A stretch of 64,000 nucleotides of DNA from Chaunax sp. Z400 (lineage: Eukaryota; Chordata; Actinopteri; Lophiiformes; Chaunacidae). A program made the translations under genes and the position numbers. The DNA is taken from the NCBI GenBank assembly GCA_037577475.1, contig CM075189.1, positions 34,656,286-34,720,285 of the forward strand, read 5' to 3'. Shown piece by piece: positions 44,780 through 56,935 of the stretch. Numbering within the stretch: position 1 is the stretch's first letter; each line of letters starts with the position of its first letter. The notes below the pieces were generated by a model. The model did not search any database. It had not been told where the DNA came from and was given only the letters and a program-made list of their open reading frames with translations.

Positions 44780-45843
44780 CTGAGCAACAGTAGAAACGCA
44801 TATGTTTTTTTTGATGTCATGCCATCCTGTCAATCTTAAATATCAAAGGTAGATTATGGTTCACACATCTTTATTCACCCTTTAGCCATACAGAAAAATC
44901 GTTTTTGTGCAGATTAGTGGTTTTTGTCTTAGTGTTTACAAGTCAGAAAGTGTGGATGGTGAGACAGAGAACAACAATAGTCACTACCGTGCGTGTCTAC
45001 CTCCAGCATTTATCACTACTTTACCCGGTGATCCTGAACGTCGCACAGATGCTCTGTTGGGTTGAGATCTGGTGAATATGTTGCCCAAGGAAGGACAGTG
45101 ACATTGTTCTGGTCCATGCTACTCCTGACAGACATGAGCCACATGTGGTCTGACATTGTCATGCATGAAGGTGATGCCTGATTGCTGTATCCTGGGAATG
45201 ACATGTGGACCTGGGACCGTATCTCGGTAACAGATAGCTGTCAGTGTACCGTGGATGTGGACAAGGTCTGACCGCCATCCATTAGCAATGGCTCCCCACA
45301 TCATGACATCACCACCAAATGGTCCACTTCCTGGATGTATGCTGCAGGAGAGCGTTCCCCACGGCGACGATACACACGCCTACGACCATCAGCTCTGTGC
45401 AAGTTAAATCTGGACTGGTCACTGAATGCAATGAGCCATAACATCTGTAACATATGTGCTGAACGTGTCTGCAGAGATCCGGCCATCAGCATCATCATCA
45501 TCATCCTAACTGCCTGGTCACGTAAGCTTAGTGGAAGTCGTGACATCATCAGTTGTTTCAGTAGGACATTAATTAGACTCGGTAAATTATCGCCTTGACC
45601 AGGTCTTTTCATTCATGCAGAAAAAAATCTCACCAACATCATCGTTTACTTTGAAATGAACCAATGACTGTTTTTTCTATGTTATGACTAAATGATGGTT
45701 ATTCATGATTTAACAAGTTTTGGTTGTGGGTACTTGAAAAAGTCATTTCTATGTATTACATGTTTGTTTGTTTCAGTAGATTAGGGCTAGTGGAAGGAAA
45801 ATATTGGGTTTTTAAAATGATGTGTTTCTACTGTTATGATATT
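44780..45843 (-). mobile_element. Tc1/mariner-type element, copy 2
   Basis: The left end, CTGAGCAACAGTAGAAACGC, is preceded by TA (44778-44779) and matches the ends of the copy at 4730-5768. The right end, near 45820-45843, is more decayed. The orientation is opposite to copy 1. The transposase lies on the minus strand. Confidence 0.8.
45016..45612 (-). pseudogene. Tc1-like transposase, broken
   Basis: The minus-strand pieces read, in order: SDQSRFNLHRADGRRRVYRR with its first catalytic Asp, then ERSPAAYIQEVDHLVVMS, MMWGAIANGW, MHDNVRPHVAHV with the second Asp, and WATYSPDLNPTEHLCD with the catalytic Glu region. This is the DD34E pattern of Tc1 transposases. Frameshifts split it over three frames and the N-terminal helix-turn-helix part is damaged, so it is inactive. 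Confidence 0.85.
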
Positions 45844-46843
45844 GAAGTGATATTAAGTCATCGTGTGTGTGGTTATGGCCTTATTATAGTACACTGTTAC
45901 ATGTAAGGCAGTGTTTATCAGACGTATTCATTTGATAATGGTTTATTTCATAGGGACAGCTACATCATTCATCATACATAGACAAACAGAATGAAACTGA
46001 GTTTTAAAACCTTTGCCCAGTTTCATAGTTTTTATAGGGAATGCTAATAAGAAAACACGTCCAGAGAAGGGCTTTTAAACAACAAAGAGAATAACACATT
46101 GAGATAAAAACAAAGTGAGAGCATCAAGGTAAAACGACAGAAATGACAGGAGAAAACTAGACATGATGACATGTTTGTTGCTGGATTGACCAGGATTTGG
46201 AAGTTCTCTTGAAACACTGAAGCTGCAGCAGATTTTAAGTGATCAGGCAGCAAGTTCCAGGAGTTTGCATCTTTGACAGAAAAAGCCGTCCTGAGCGAAC
46301 AAAGTTATTCAGAGTGGAACTTCACTGTTATCACTAGAAGCTGCTCTGGTGCAGCAATCTGCAATCTTGTAATGCGTTCACAAAAACTTTACTTCATGCT
46401 CTACATAATGAAAATGGATGAAGTTTGCAATCTTGTATTTGTGTAAAATGTGACAATGATGGTACCTTGTTTACTTTTTGTCCAACATTTGAATGGCTCA
46501 ACTGTAAAGACAGTATTATTACAGACTGGTTGGACTGGGACCAGCAGCAGATGTGTTGTCATCGAGTTCAGAGACAGTAGGGCACAGTCAAATGTCCAAC
46601 ACTTTCTTATCATCTTTTAACAGATCTTTTTAGCACGACAGTCTGAAATGATCCGTAACACTTAACCTCTGTTACTTTTCTATTTCGATAAAACCACCCA
46701 CAGTTTAATATTGATCTTTGTCATCACAGCCTTTCAGTGAAAATCATCCCACAATGTGTGGGTGAGGGTTAACCCCTCCAGCGACTGTCAGCTTGTGTTG
46801 TGCTGCTTTATTAAGACATGCTTCTCACTGTCTGCCCTTACAG
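45844..46843. other. No gene recognised
   Basis: Spacer between the Tc1 copy and the first trappc11-like exon, probably mostly intron or repeat debris. Confidence 0.4.
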
Positions 46844-47149
46844 GAGCTGATAATAGCTCTTCTCAGCAATGCTGTGGCCCAGTTTAAGAAGTACAAGTGC
46901 CCTCGAATGAAGAGTCACCTCAGTGAGTGTTCTTGAATACCTTCAGCAGCCTTATAGCAGGCCTCCAGTGGATCCTGCACACACTCTGTATTTTTCCTCA
47001 TTCTGTCTTCTCTCCTACACAGTGGTGCAGATGGGAGAGGAGTACTACCATGCTAAGGACCGCACCAAAGCTCTAAAGTAAGTCAAAACACACGCTGGGC
47101 TTGTAAAGGACTGTTCCACTCCATAACTTGTTGTACTTGTGTAGCTTCA

Positions 47150-47402
47150 ATCAGACCGACCACTCAAAGTGGTTTACAACACGAGCCAGCATTCACCCAT
47201 TCATATAGTGGAGACAGAGGCTACAACGCTCGCCCCTTCCTGTTCATCAGTAGTGATAACAATTCACACCAACACTCACCAATGGAACGGCCATCAGAAG
47301 TCCTTTGGAGCTTAGTATCTTTCCCAAGGACACTTCCACATGTAAACTACAAGCTGGGGGCCGAATAACTGACCGCTCAATGTCCTGAGCCACAGCTGCC
47401 CC
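47150..47402 (-). repeat. tRNA-derived SINE, copy 2, degraded
   Basis: It has the same order as 29101-29353: GACCACTCAAAG-type end, CCCATTCA, CACCAATGGAACGG, CCCAAGGACACTTCCACATG, then a decayed tRNA-like head with TGAGCCACAGCTGCC. It lies in the intron between the second and third trappc11 exons. Confidence 0.75.
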
Positions 47403-47498
47403 AAGCTTCCAGCACCTAGTCTTCCCAGGCCGTCTCCCATCTGAGTACTAACTAGGCCTGACCCTGCGTTGTGTCCCAGTTCGAATGAGATCGAGACT
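47403..47498 (-). rRNA. 5S rRNA-like sequence (pseudogene), minus strand
   Basis: The plus strand holds TCCCAGGCCGTCTCCCATCT, then GAGTACTAACTAGGCCTGAC and CCTGC. This is the complement of the 3' half of vertebrate 5S rRNA, including the GTTAGTACTTGGATGGGAGAC region and internal control elements. The ends are AAGC at 47403 and a weak match into GAGATCGAG near 47495. About four fifths of positions agree by eye. It abuts the head of SINE copy 2, so it is either a dispersed 5S pseudogene or part of a composite 5S/tRNA SINE. Confidence 0.7.
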
Positions 47499-48185
47499 AT
47501 TGAGTAAAGTGATCAGGCAGCTGAAACCTTTGAAACTGCCAAACACGCTTTCTGCTTACAGAAAGGTTTGTCTTGAAAGAGGAAAATCCAAACTGTGTAC
47601 AATCAGTCATTAGTATAACCTAAAGTGTAAATATACACTATATGTATATTTAGTGTACAGGTGTATATATATATATACAGGTATATACACTGTGTGGAAG
47701 CAGTGTTTACTTCTGCCAGTAGAGTCTGTTGGCATGTTATCTGTGTTTGTGTGTTGTGTTATCAGGCTGTTGGACTACGTAATGTGCGACTATCGCACTG
47801 AACGATGGTGGAGCCTCCTGACAGCCATACTGACCACAGCTCTGCGCTGTGCTTATCTGATGGCCAGTGTTAAAGACTACATCATATACTGCATGGAGCT
47901 GCTGGGCAGAGGTAAGCAAGGTTATTCTGAGCCATCCTTAGCAAATCAGTGTTGTCCGTTTGGAAGGTTTTAATCAATGATCAAATGCAATGCAGTTTTT
48001 TGTTGATTATAATAACCTTCCAAATTTATATATTATAAATATTATATATAGCCTCAGGGTTAAAATGAATTTATATTGTGTTGAATTAGAATTACATTGA
48101 AGCCCTTCTAACCTGACATTTCTGTGTTATTTTATTGCTAAGTATAATTTGGAGTGTGAGGCAGTATAGCTGAAAATGTCTATAT

Positions 48186-48262
48186 AAGATAAGATAAGAA
48201 GATACTTTATTCATCCTGCAAGGGGAAATTCTCTTGTTACAGCAGCATAGAACACAACATGA
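48186..48262. repeat. Dispersed repeat tail (GGGGAAATTC type)
   Basis: AAGATAAGATAAGAAGATAC, then TTTATTCATCCTGCAAGGGG and AAATTCTC. Related to 26462-26515. Confidence 0.55.
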
Positions 48263-48900
48263 ATACACAATGGTTAGAAAATAGCAGCAAAGAACAAACT
48301 ATAGGCAGGTAAAGACATAACAGGTTAAAGTGACAGTTGCAATAAATAGTTTACAAATCATACAACCATGACTTATCATGATATTTCTGCTAATGGCTTA
48401 CAGTATTCTTCTGACAAATGAGACCAGCCATCAGCCATACCATTAGGAGTCATTTGTTAGTTAAACCAAACACATGACAACAATTCATCAAATAGTCTAA
48501 GTAATAAAAGACAAATGAATTTAGGTTCTTTTGAGGCTTTTTATTTGTTAGACAAACTTGCTCTCTGTGGAAGCTTTTGACCAAATGTTCCTTTGTGTCT
48601 CTCAGATGAAACTTCTGCTCACAGATTAAGAACTTATTTGTGATAAATCTGCCTGAAAATGAACTTTTAAAACTGAATTATCCTAACATATAATATAAAA
48701 CGTAAGACTTTCAACTTCAGTACAAAACATTGTGAAGTAAGAAACTCTTTCACATGTATCTGATCAAAGAGGTCATGATTCTGTCATCTTGTCTTCCAGC
48801 CTCAACTTTGAAAGAGGAACAAAAGTCAAGGATTGAGAAGAATCTCATCAAAGTCCTGAAGAATCCAAAGAATTCAACAGCAAACATCTGAGATTCAGAT

Positions 48901-49000
48901 NNNNNNNNNNNNNNNNNNNNNNNNNNNNNNNNNNNNNNNNNNNNNNNNNNNNNNNNNNNNNNNNNNNNNNNNNNNNNNNNNNNNNNNNNNNNNNNNNNNN
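48901..49000. other. Assembly gap (100 N)
   Basis: Exactly 100 N, the usual placeholder for a gap of unknown size. It falls directly after the last recognisable trappc11 exon. Confidence 1.
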
Positions 49001-49185
49001 ACAAGCATCAAGTGAGTTTTTAACTTATGTCACTGTGACTTTTCAGTGTTCTGTAAAGTGTTCCTGTTCTTCCATCATCGGTGCCAGGCGCCTTCCAGCT
49101 GCATGCTCACAGTAATACATGTATGTACATCTGGTACATACACATCTATTCAAATTCTCATAAAGCAGCACACACTGTACATAAG

Positions 49186-49345
49186 CGCAGCTCGACTCGA
49201 CACGACTCCACTTGCCCTTCTTGCTTTTCCATTAGGTAAAAAGTGGTTCGACCTTTTTAGTACCTGCTCCGTTGCGGTTCCCAGTGAGCCGAGCAGGTAC
49301 TAAAAGGTCACGTGACACATTCCAGATCACTGATTGGTCAATGCC
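49186..49345. repeat. Hairpin-ended DNA element (MITE-like)
   Basis: GACCTTTTTAGTACCTGCTC (49249-49268) and its complement at 49291-49309 form a short inverted repeat. Both are embedded in CTCGACTCGACACGACTCC-type sequence. This composition recurs in fish hAT or Harbinger-type MITEs; the family is uncertain. Confidence 0.45.
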
Positions 49346-52339
49346 CGGCACGGGACGGAGTATCCTGCACAGCACAAATCAATTTGATCATACAGCATCA
49401 ACTGTAGTTTGTGTTTAGCTCTAATTAGCAAATGTTACAATAGGAATCAGAAGCCAGTGATCATAGTAAATATAATACCTGCATGTTAACAGCATGTTAA
49501 TCATTGTGAGCGTGTTAGCAAACCTGCATTAGCTCTGAAATGCTGTTCCCACAGCCTCACAGAGCTCCTAGTATGGCTGTCTTTAAAAAACAAACAAACT
49601 TCACTATCTCATTTCAAAGGTGAATATGTTTGTTTAGTTATTGGCCTTATTAAATTCTTTAGAATGAGAAAAAGTGCTTCGATATGCTTCATGCATTTTT
49701 CAATGACAGGGCGTGATCCCACATTATTCAATGTATTCTATGTGGAAGCATGAACCATTACCATCAGTTAAACTGAGAAATATTTTCTAGGATGGTTTTC
49801 ATCAGGCAGCTGTAAACCCTGATGTCACACATGCAGACTTTATTACCAATAGATGTGGAGTCTGCATGTGTGAATGATGGTGGTGTGTTTAATTACACAA
49901 GAGGAAAAAAAGCGGCAGACAAGTATTGATCTATGAGAAACATTCAGTTTTATAAGCAGCGACACACACACTCACATGCACTGTCAAAAATGCATCCACA
50001 CATCAAGTATACAGTGTAAACCCACTGAGACTCAGCTCCTTTGCATTTTAATGTTTCTTCACTCACCTTTTTTTATTTATTACACCTCATGACATGTAGA
50101 TGTAGACACGCACACACACACGTACACCTGCATCTACACACTCAACACTATACTTAAAGCAAAATAAATCCCCAGCAGACAGAAGACGGGGACAAGTAGG
50201 TTTGCCAACAGAGCAGCTATGAATTACAGCTCGAATATGAAACTGGAAATCAGGGCTGCGGTTAGACCTGGAGGGAGAGTGAGTACCCTCTTGGGAAGAA
50301 AGAGGAGAGAGAATGAAAGGGGACAGATATGGCAAATAAAATAGGCAACATATACATTTTAAAGATGCTCAGAAACACAGAAAACTCACAGACATACTTA
50401 TTTTATCAAATTAAAAAAAAAAATTATTGCAAATGTAATTACAAATATTCATGAAGGGGATCTGGGAGACAAAAAAGGGATGGAGATATAAAAGGGAAGA
50501 GAGGATGACATGTAGAAAACAAAAGAGAGAGCAGGGAGAGAGTGAGACAAAGGAGTATATTTATGATATTGATGCTGTCAGGCCCCAGAGGAGCAGGCTT
50601 AAGTCATATTGTCTTCTGCTAGTGGCTGTAATATCCTGACAAGTGTGTAAATCCTGCATTTAATTGTCTGGCTGAAAGTAAATTCTTTATAAGGGGGATT
50701 CCACCACAGAGAGGTTTTCACTCTGCCAAACACAGCAAATGTAAACTCATAAAAAAGTTGGTTCTATATCATCAAGCAACGACTGAAATAAAGAAGCTGC
50801 AAGTCCTAAAAGCAGCGTCACACCCTCCTGCAGTTAGGTGCAATACACAAAGTTTCCCATTCCAGTTTCAGTTTTGTTATACAATATATCTTTTTTATCA
50901 TCAGGCATATCAGCATCTGCTCAAATGCAGTCATCGATGGGACAAAGCCTGAGGAGACAGTGAAGGCAGAGACTCCATCAGCGATGGTCTACAGTGCTGC
51001 TGCTGCTGTTTATATAGCACTGCTCCAGCTGACCTGGCTTTTAAAGGGAGTGGGAGGGAGGGATGACACTCACACACCTCACACCTATGATTAAGTAAGA
51101 GACTAAATACGACTCCAACTAATAACCTTAAGTCATAGTCTGACAACCATCTCTTGTCATTATGCAGTTTTAGGGACATTTCTGAGCTGCAGTGGTCCTG
51201 GAGAAAAATAGTTGAGTCTTATTTCCAGGTTATCAAATTCCTAACCTGTTTGAGATTATGACAATGTACTTTCTATGTGATTAGAAACAATGTCAGCTCT
51301 ATTTATATGAAGTACTAACCTTAAAAATAGCCTCTGCTCCCTGCAGCCGACTGTTAAATCACTGTAAGATCATACATTTTCCACTATAAAAACTTTAGTT
51401 CAACCATCACTAAGACTCAGTAAAAACACATTTCATTTACTCAGTAACATCAATAACCAACCTGAGGTGTTTTTCACAAGCATGAAGCATCTTCATCTCT
51501 CTGGAAGGATTTTTCCTTTTACTTTCCTTCACTCTGTCATAAAGTGTTTTTTTCTTCTGTTTGATGTGCAACAGGACTTTTCTCTTGCTTTCCCCTAAAA
51601 GGGGACGTGGTGGTGACGTTTGCCTGCTCTGACAAAGTTCAGAACACTGAGCAGGATGCATAGGGGAACAAAAACATCACATATATAAAGGAATGTTTGT
51701 GTGTGTATTTATTTCAAAAGTGGTGTCAACTTCTATTACATACACATTTTAATTACATCATTTATTTAGAAATAACAACCAAGACCTGCACCTGTGTAAA
51801 TTCCATCACTGGTTATTCTATCCGTCTCCTTTAATGCTAATAATTGTTAGTGGAGTTTCCCATTAAAAGCCTCAGATTATTTCACACCTTGGTACTGGAC
51901 GTAACAACATGTCTGAAATTTGCCTCCCTTGCTAAAGAAGCCATCATCTTCACTGCTATCACTCTTGACCTTACTTCTTTGGCACGGCAACACAGAGTAT
52001 TAATTCTAGTTGGAATGATGAACATAATGTACCATAATGCTTTGCCTTTTCAGGGGATTTTTACAGTTGAGTAGCTTTAACTTACTTTTGAAGAATGTAA
52101 CCTTAGGAAGAAAGCTAATAGCCTATGCATTTTCCTGACTGATGGAAGATGACGATGTCCAACTCGTGACACTTAGATCCCTTTAAACAATAGAAGTCAG
52201 TCTGCCCTTGACTGCCTGACTGTTCTGTCTATTTTATCATCTCATCCTCCAGTGATTGAGAGTTCACTTTCAAATTATTTCTTGTCTGGCACATGGCTAT
52301 TGGGATCAAATTGAAAAAAGAACCAAACCATGCTAACAA
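49346..52339. other. No gene recognised
   Basis: Only short frames. Small purine-rich and CA-containing patches lie near 50110 and 50450-50550. Confidence 0.5.
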
Positions 52340-52510
52340 CTTATCTTGTAAACCTTAAGATGGTGCTATAGTGAACATCAGGGGACCTCCATAGTCAGCG
52401 TTATTCTCTGGGACCACAGAGGTTTGTACTAAATTCCATGGAAATCCACACTGTAGTATTTGAGATATTTCAGTCTGGATCACAATGATTGGTGAAATAA
52501 CGAATCTCTG
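52340..52510. repeat. Dispersed fish repeat
   Basis: The order 'GGTGCTATAGTGAAC ... TTTGTACTAAATTCCATGG ... TTTGAGATATTTCAGTCTGG' is a familiar segment of a widely repeated teleost element. Confidence 0.5.
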
Positions 52511-54050
52511 CTCATGAAGAGACGCTGCTAACATAACATGGCTAGAAACCACAAAGGCTGAGCTAGTTTGTAAAGGTTACAAGTACTTTTACAATATTTT
52601 TAATCAGTTCAATTAATTTAAGTACACATAATGTGTTCAATCAACCACCCAAGTACTGTTCGAATACACAGGTTTGTATTTCGCCTAAAATGGTTAAAAC
52701 TCCTCAATGTGTTCTTGATATGATCATTTCACAGAGGATGCATCGGTTGGTACAACTTCTATGAACGTGGCACCACAAATATCCCAGAATTCATTTTGTA
52801 ATTCAAGCAAGAGGAGGAAAGCTGCAAGGAGCCAACAACAAGATGTTTCATGGAAATCTGTCACGTACTTTTTGCTTGATGATGCTGCTGAGGTCAGTCG
52901 CCAAGGTGCTGAAAGGGCCTTCATCACTATAAACTCTTATCACTACTACACACAAGACTGATGACCTTTGTTTGGCATCAACTCTTTCAACTGGTGTATG
53001 ACGGATAATAATGGTATCACAATCTGTTATGGACCCTAGCATTCCAGTACAGTTATCTATAACCCACATTTATCTGTGGAACGAAGCATTTCACACCTCT
53101 CTGCTCTGAAAAGGCAGCAGGATGCAACATGAATAAGTCTGTTTTATTTCTCTTTATTCCTCTTACAGTGAACACACCACACAGCCTTGGAGTATTTGTG
53201 TCTTCAGATGACTACAGAAGCCGATCCTGGGTCAACAGGCTCCATTGCATTGTGGGCAGTTGTGTGTCACAAATGGGGCATTCATCTCTCAACTTTTTTG
53301 CTGACAAGCTAACAAAGAGATAAAACTCTTTAATGTTTTATACAATAAGATTTAAAATCTTTGATCTGGAAACATGAGATTGTTTGTTGTTGTTTAAAAG
53401 TGATTTACTAGTCTTTTATCGTAGCCTACATATTTCTAGACTTGAACCACCTTATTTTAAGATTTCTTGATAAGTAAAATTATTTGCATGAACAAATAAT
53501 TTCACCAGAATGAAGCCATTTTCTCCTGTTTGTATTTTAGCTACTCTTTTTTTGCAGTGGTTATCTTGGGTATGGTCGATCCACATCTCCTCAAAAACCG
53601 CAGGACAGAATTCAATGAAATTTCACTCGTGCTTTGTTGGACCCTGAAGGTGTGCATCTCAAAATTGGTTTCTTCAATTTGTTGATTTATTATTTACATT
53701 TTTAGGCTTATTTGAACTTTCATTATTTTCATGTCAGTTTACTCACATTCATCAAATGTATGAGGGGGTATGGTCTATTCACATCAGCACAAATGGATGG
53801 GACATTTGTGTCCCTTTACACTAATTTACTAGTTTAAAGTCTAAGATTTGTTTAATTTAGTTTTCTAAAAAAAACAAACAGAGAAAGTAGCCAAGCTGAG
53901 TTGATGATGGAGAGTCTTTGTTTGTGATGAAGTTGTAAATGAGCCTCACCCACATAAATAATCACCAGCAGCCACTGATATAACAGGATGTACAGGCATT
54001 GGCACAAGTACAGTATAAGCACTTATACAAACACATACACATGGTTAAAC
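52511..54050. other. No gene recognised
   Basis: No coding resemblance on either strand; the sequence is A/T-rich beyond 53330. Confidence 0.5.
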
Positions 54051-54059
54051 AATGGATAG

Positions 54060-54142
54060 GCAGTCTATCCATCAATTTTCCGTAGCCTCTTATCCTGTGT
54101 AGGGTCGCAGGAGGCTGGAGCCTATCCCAGGTGACTTTAAAA
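54060..54142. repeat. SINE/LINE fragment (GTCGCAGGAGGCTGGAGCC type)
   Basis: It contains GGGTCGCAGGAGGCTGGAGC followed by CTATCCCAGGTGACTT, the same family as 62165-62300. Confidence 0.65.
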
Positions 54143-54335
54143 ATCAACTTACATATTTTTAAATAAATGTTTTCACATTTTGAACTAATGACCAAATCTG
54201 CAGCATTTTTAACAAAATTATAACTGTTACATGTCATGAACACCCTTTTAAATTGAACACAATTCTTTATTATAATTAAACTTTGCCATGGCACTGCCAT
54301 GTTGCCACTGACAACATTTGGTATTTGTTTCTTTG

Positions 54336-55176
54336 TTAGTGGGAAGACTGGCATTGCATGCTGTTCACCAGTGTACTGTAATCTGGTGTGTAACTTGACA
54401 CTGCAACTGTGAGTGAGTCTTTCAGATGTGCATCAGTGAGGCGTGTTCTGTGTTTGTTCTTGATGAAGTTCATGTCAGAAAACGCTGATTCACAGAGATA
54501 GGTTGAACCAAACAGGCTGGCAACCTTCATAGCTGCTGTGCATACACCACTGTACTTCTCTGTGTCAACAAGGCACCAAAAGTTTGGTGCAGTCTGGTAG
54601 GCTTTGAGGTGTAGGTCACTTTGCAGCGTTATGATTTCCATCTCCACCTGTCCTGCATCCAAGTTGAATGTTGCACTTAGTTTCTCAGCAAAGCATGTTG
54701 TGTCCACATTCATGAAAGGGTTGGAAATGAATGACACACATGGAGAGGGTGGAGATTAGATCGGTTCCATTTTTCTCTTCTTTAAGTACAGTGTTAGCGA
54801 TTATCATCATTGCTTCTTTGACAACTTCTCCATCAGAAAATGCCTTCTTCTTCTTGATCAGAAAATGTGTAGCTCTAAACGAGGCTTCAGTTGCTTTTTG
54901 TGACTTCTTCGCCGGCCTCGTGAAAAAAGACTGTTGCTTACCCAAAGCTGCCTTTAGCTCACCGGCTTTTTCTGCCCGTAGTGAGCTTCCCGGTAGGTAG
55001 TTAGCATGGTAGCTTTTGTGACACGTAGTGAAGCCTCTCTCAACATTGTGCCGCTTTGCCGTCGCCACAGTCGACCCGCAAATGAGACACATGCAGGTTT
55101 CTTTCACAGACGTAAAAAAGAACTTCTCCTCCCATTCGTTGTGAAAGTGATATTTTTTCTTCCTTTTTTCTGCCAT
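54336..55176 (-). pseudogene. hAT transposase with internal deletion
   Basis: On the minus strand the N-terminal part starts MAEKRKKKYHF at 55176 and has a BED-like metal-binding segment (CLICGSTVATAKRHNVERGF with a following CHKSYH). After ISTLS near 54750 the frame changes and jumps straight to the C-terminal region, LVDTEKYSGVCTAAMKVASL then ESAFSDMNFIKNKHRTRLTD, which is the dimerisation end. The RNase H-like catalytic core of several hundred residues is missing. It resembles the EPM2AIP1/GTF2IRD2-type hAT family of vertebrates. It cannot be active. Confidence 0.8.
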
Positions 55177-55454
55177 GTTTTTGGGGTAAGAACCTGCATT
55201 CAGCGCTCATCTTTGCTGCGCCGCTAGCTTACTCTCCACGAGCACTGGTTTTGTCATGCGCACAATACAGACCTTTGAACTAGAGTAGGTCAGAGTTCAC
55301 CTAAACTTATCTAAACTTCATCTAATGAACATATTTTTAAGTTATTGTCATTTTTAAATCTATATAAATGCAAGTGTGATTATAAAAGAATAGCAACAGA
55401 ATAAAATAAAATTTTAGACGCGGCTCACTAGTAAGTTGTGCTATTTTTAGAGCA

Positions 55455-55525
55455 GGCCTGCGGGCGACTCATTAAGTCCTTGGGGGCGACCTGGTGCCCG
55501 CGGGCACCGTGTTGGTGACCCCTGC
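55455..55525 (-). repeat. Terminal sequence of the hAT element
   Basis: Read on the minus strand the element begins CAGGGGTCACCAACACGG at 55525, the CAGGGGT type of hAT end, and continues with G/C-rich sequence toward the transposase start. The adjacent host bases are CTCTAGAG (55526-55533). The opposite end and its target duplication were not found. Confidence 0.65.
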
Positions 55526-55533
55526 TCTAGAGC

Positions 55534-55680
55534 ATACGTGATGTGCACTGGTCTCGGTCGGAATGGGAAGACGAAGGAAGGGAAGAGAGAAGAGTGTTCA
55601 AGATTAATCGTAATCCGTTTTTATTTTTGATGTGATCTGGATAATGATTTGCTCACTGGGTAACTCAAGTGCTGCTCTTA
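55534..55680 (-). repeat. MITE-like element, copy 3, target of the hAT insertion
   Basis: The complement of 55560-55665 matches the left end of the element at 33001-33130: a variant of CCAGATCACGTCAA, GATTAATCTTG, CACTCTTCTCTCTTCCCTTC and CTTCGTCTTCC. The hAT end lies next to it, which suggests hAT inserted into this MITE. Confidence 0.6.
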
Positions 55681-56699
55681 TATCAGTGAACACTGGCAGG
55701 GTAAGACACACGTAAGAGAAATCACTACAGCTGATGAAGACGGCATTGTCCCGGCAACAAACAACACGTCTGTCGTAATGCCGTCTACGACTACTGATGA
55801 CGTACCAGGATATTGTAGGGTTGTCCCATTTCATAGGAGGATATTTCAACCACTACCCCTTGTAACTCTGTTTCAAGGGGAGAGGCAAGGCTAAGGGTAG
55901 GGGTAGGGGGTGAAATTAAGAAATGGGATTGGGCCTGAGTGTCCATTGATGTTGTTCCTTAGCAACCCCTATGGTCTGTCCTAATTGAAATCCCTCCAGA
56001 AATGACCATTTCCAGTCTAGAAAGTTGAATCATTCTGCTGTTGTACCTACATTTCATTCTGGAAACATCTGTCTTGCAGATTCTGTTTTTGAGTTTAAGG
56101 CTTAAATTTAGTGCGTTTAGTGGCTTGTTTATTTGATTGACAGGTGTCTCAGCCTTTCAGAATCAGCCATGTTAGTTAGCCATCCACGCTACCTTGCCTT
56201 TGACCAAATGTAGCATTTGTAATGTAAATGTAGCCCAGATGGCAGCGGGCAGTCAGTCAGCAGCAGTCCCTGATTCAGAGTCTGAGACACCTAGAGGACA
56301 CACAGATGCTATTGTCATGTTTCCCCTCAGGATTTACCACTCACTGTGTGTGTAGAACATTTTCTACTTATGATTATGCCTGGTAGCACAGAAACAATCA
56401 CAGTGGTTTAGACAAACGCAGCAAATCTTGATTAGGTGTGTTTCCTGTTTCAGCCCCATCCACTGACTGAAGATGACCTGGGGAAGCTTTTACACATTCT
56501 GCATAATGCAGGTGAAATTATTCTGTTGAATCTTCCAGGAAATGCTTCATCCTTTCACTATATCCTTGCTCCATCTGACACCTAACATCTCTTATTAATG
56601 TATACTGTCTGCATGAGTTTTAGGTTTTGCCTTTTCTCTTCCACGCCTTACTTCTTTTCCTTGTGCATGCTGTTTCTTAATTCTGTCTCTACCCTCAGC
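55681..56699. other. No gene recognised
   Basis: A TAGGGGTAGGGG patch near 55893-55910 and the flanking A/G-rich DNA resemble part of a DNA transposon, but no inverted ends could be paired. The rest is plain. Confidence 0.4.
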
Positions 56700-56935
56700 C
56701 AAGTTCTTTGTAACCCATCCATACACGTTTGCTGCTTATCTTGTGTAGGATCATGGTGGCAGCAGCTGGTAAACAAGACATTGCAGATGTTCCTCCCTCC
56801 AGCCACAGTTTCCAGGCCCTCCTGGTTGAATCCCAAGATTCCATTTGAATCAGCCAGAGCTGCAGCAACTTAGCTGGGACATGAAACTGCTCCAGGAGGG
56901 GAGCTAGACCTGTAAGGGTCAATGCCTAGGCCCAA
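56700..56935. repeat. Dispersed repeat fragment 1 (CCATCC-headed family)
   Basis: The order 'CCATCCATACACG ... AACAAGACATTGCAGATG ... TTCCTCCCTCCAGCCACAGTT ... CTCCTGGTTGAATCCCAAG' fits an abundant fish repeat. A second piece of the same family is at 57397-57650. Confidence 0.6.

Larger units (their letters stand above)
46844..48890 (+). pseudogene. trappc11: Partial trappc11 gene, four exons, ends missing
   Basis: TRAPPC11 is a subunit of the TRAPP III tethering complex in ER-Golgi transport and autophagy. Exons: 46844-46922 ([17 protein letters not shown]), 47023-47077 (MVQMGEEYYHAKDRTKALK), 47766-47911 (LLDYVMCDYRTERWWSLLTA to YCMELLGR), and from 48800 (ASTLKEEQKSRIEKNLIKVL). They correspond to a central segment of the roughly 1,130-residue protein. 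All junctions are GT-AG with compatible phases. The last exon diverges after KVLKN and hits TGA at 48890, ten bases before the assembly gap, where related proteins continue for hundreds of residues. No 5' exons were found upstream, where spdl1 remnants and a Tc1 copy lie. It is most likely a partial duplicate, although the gap could hide downstream exons. Confidence 0.8.
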
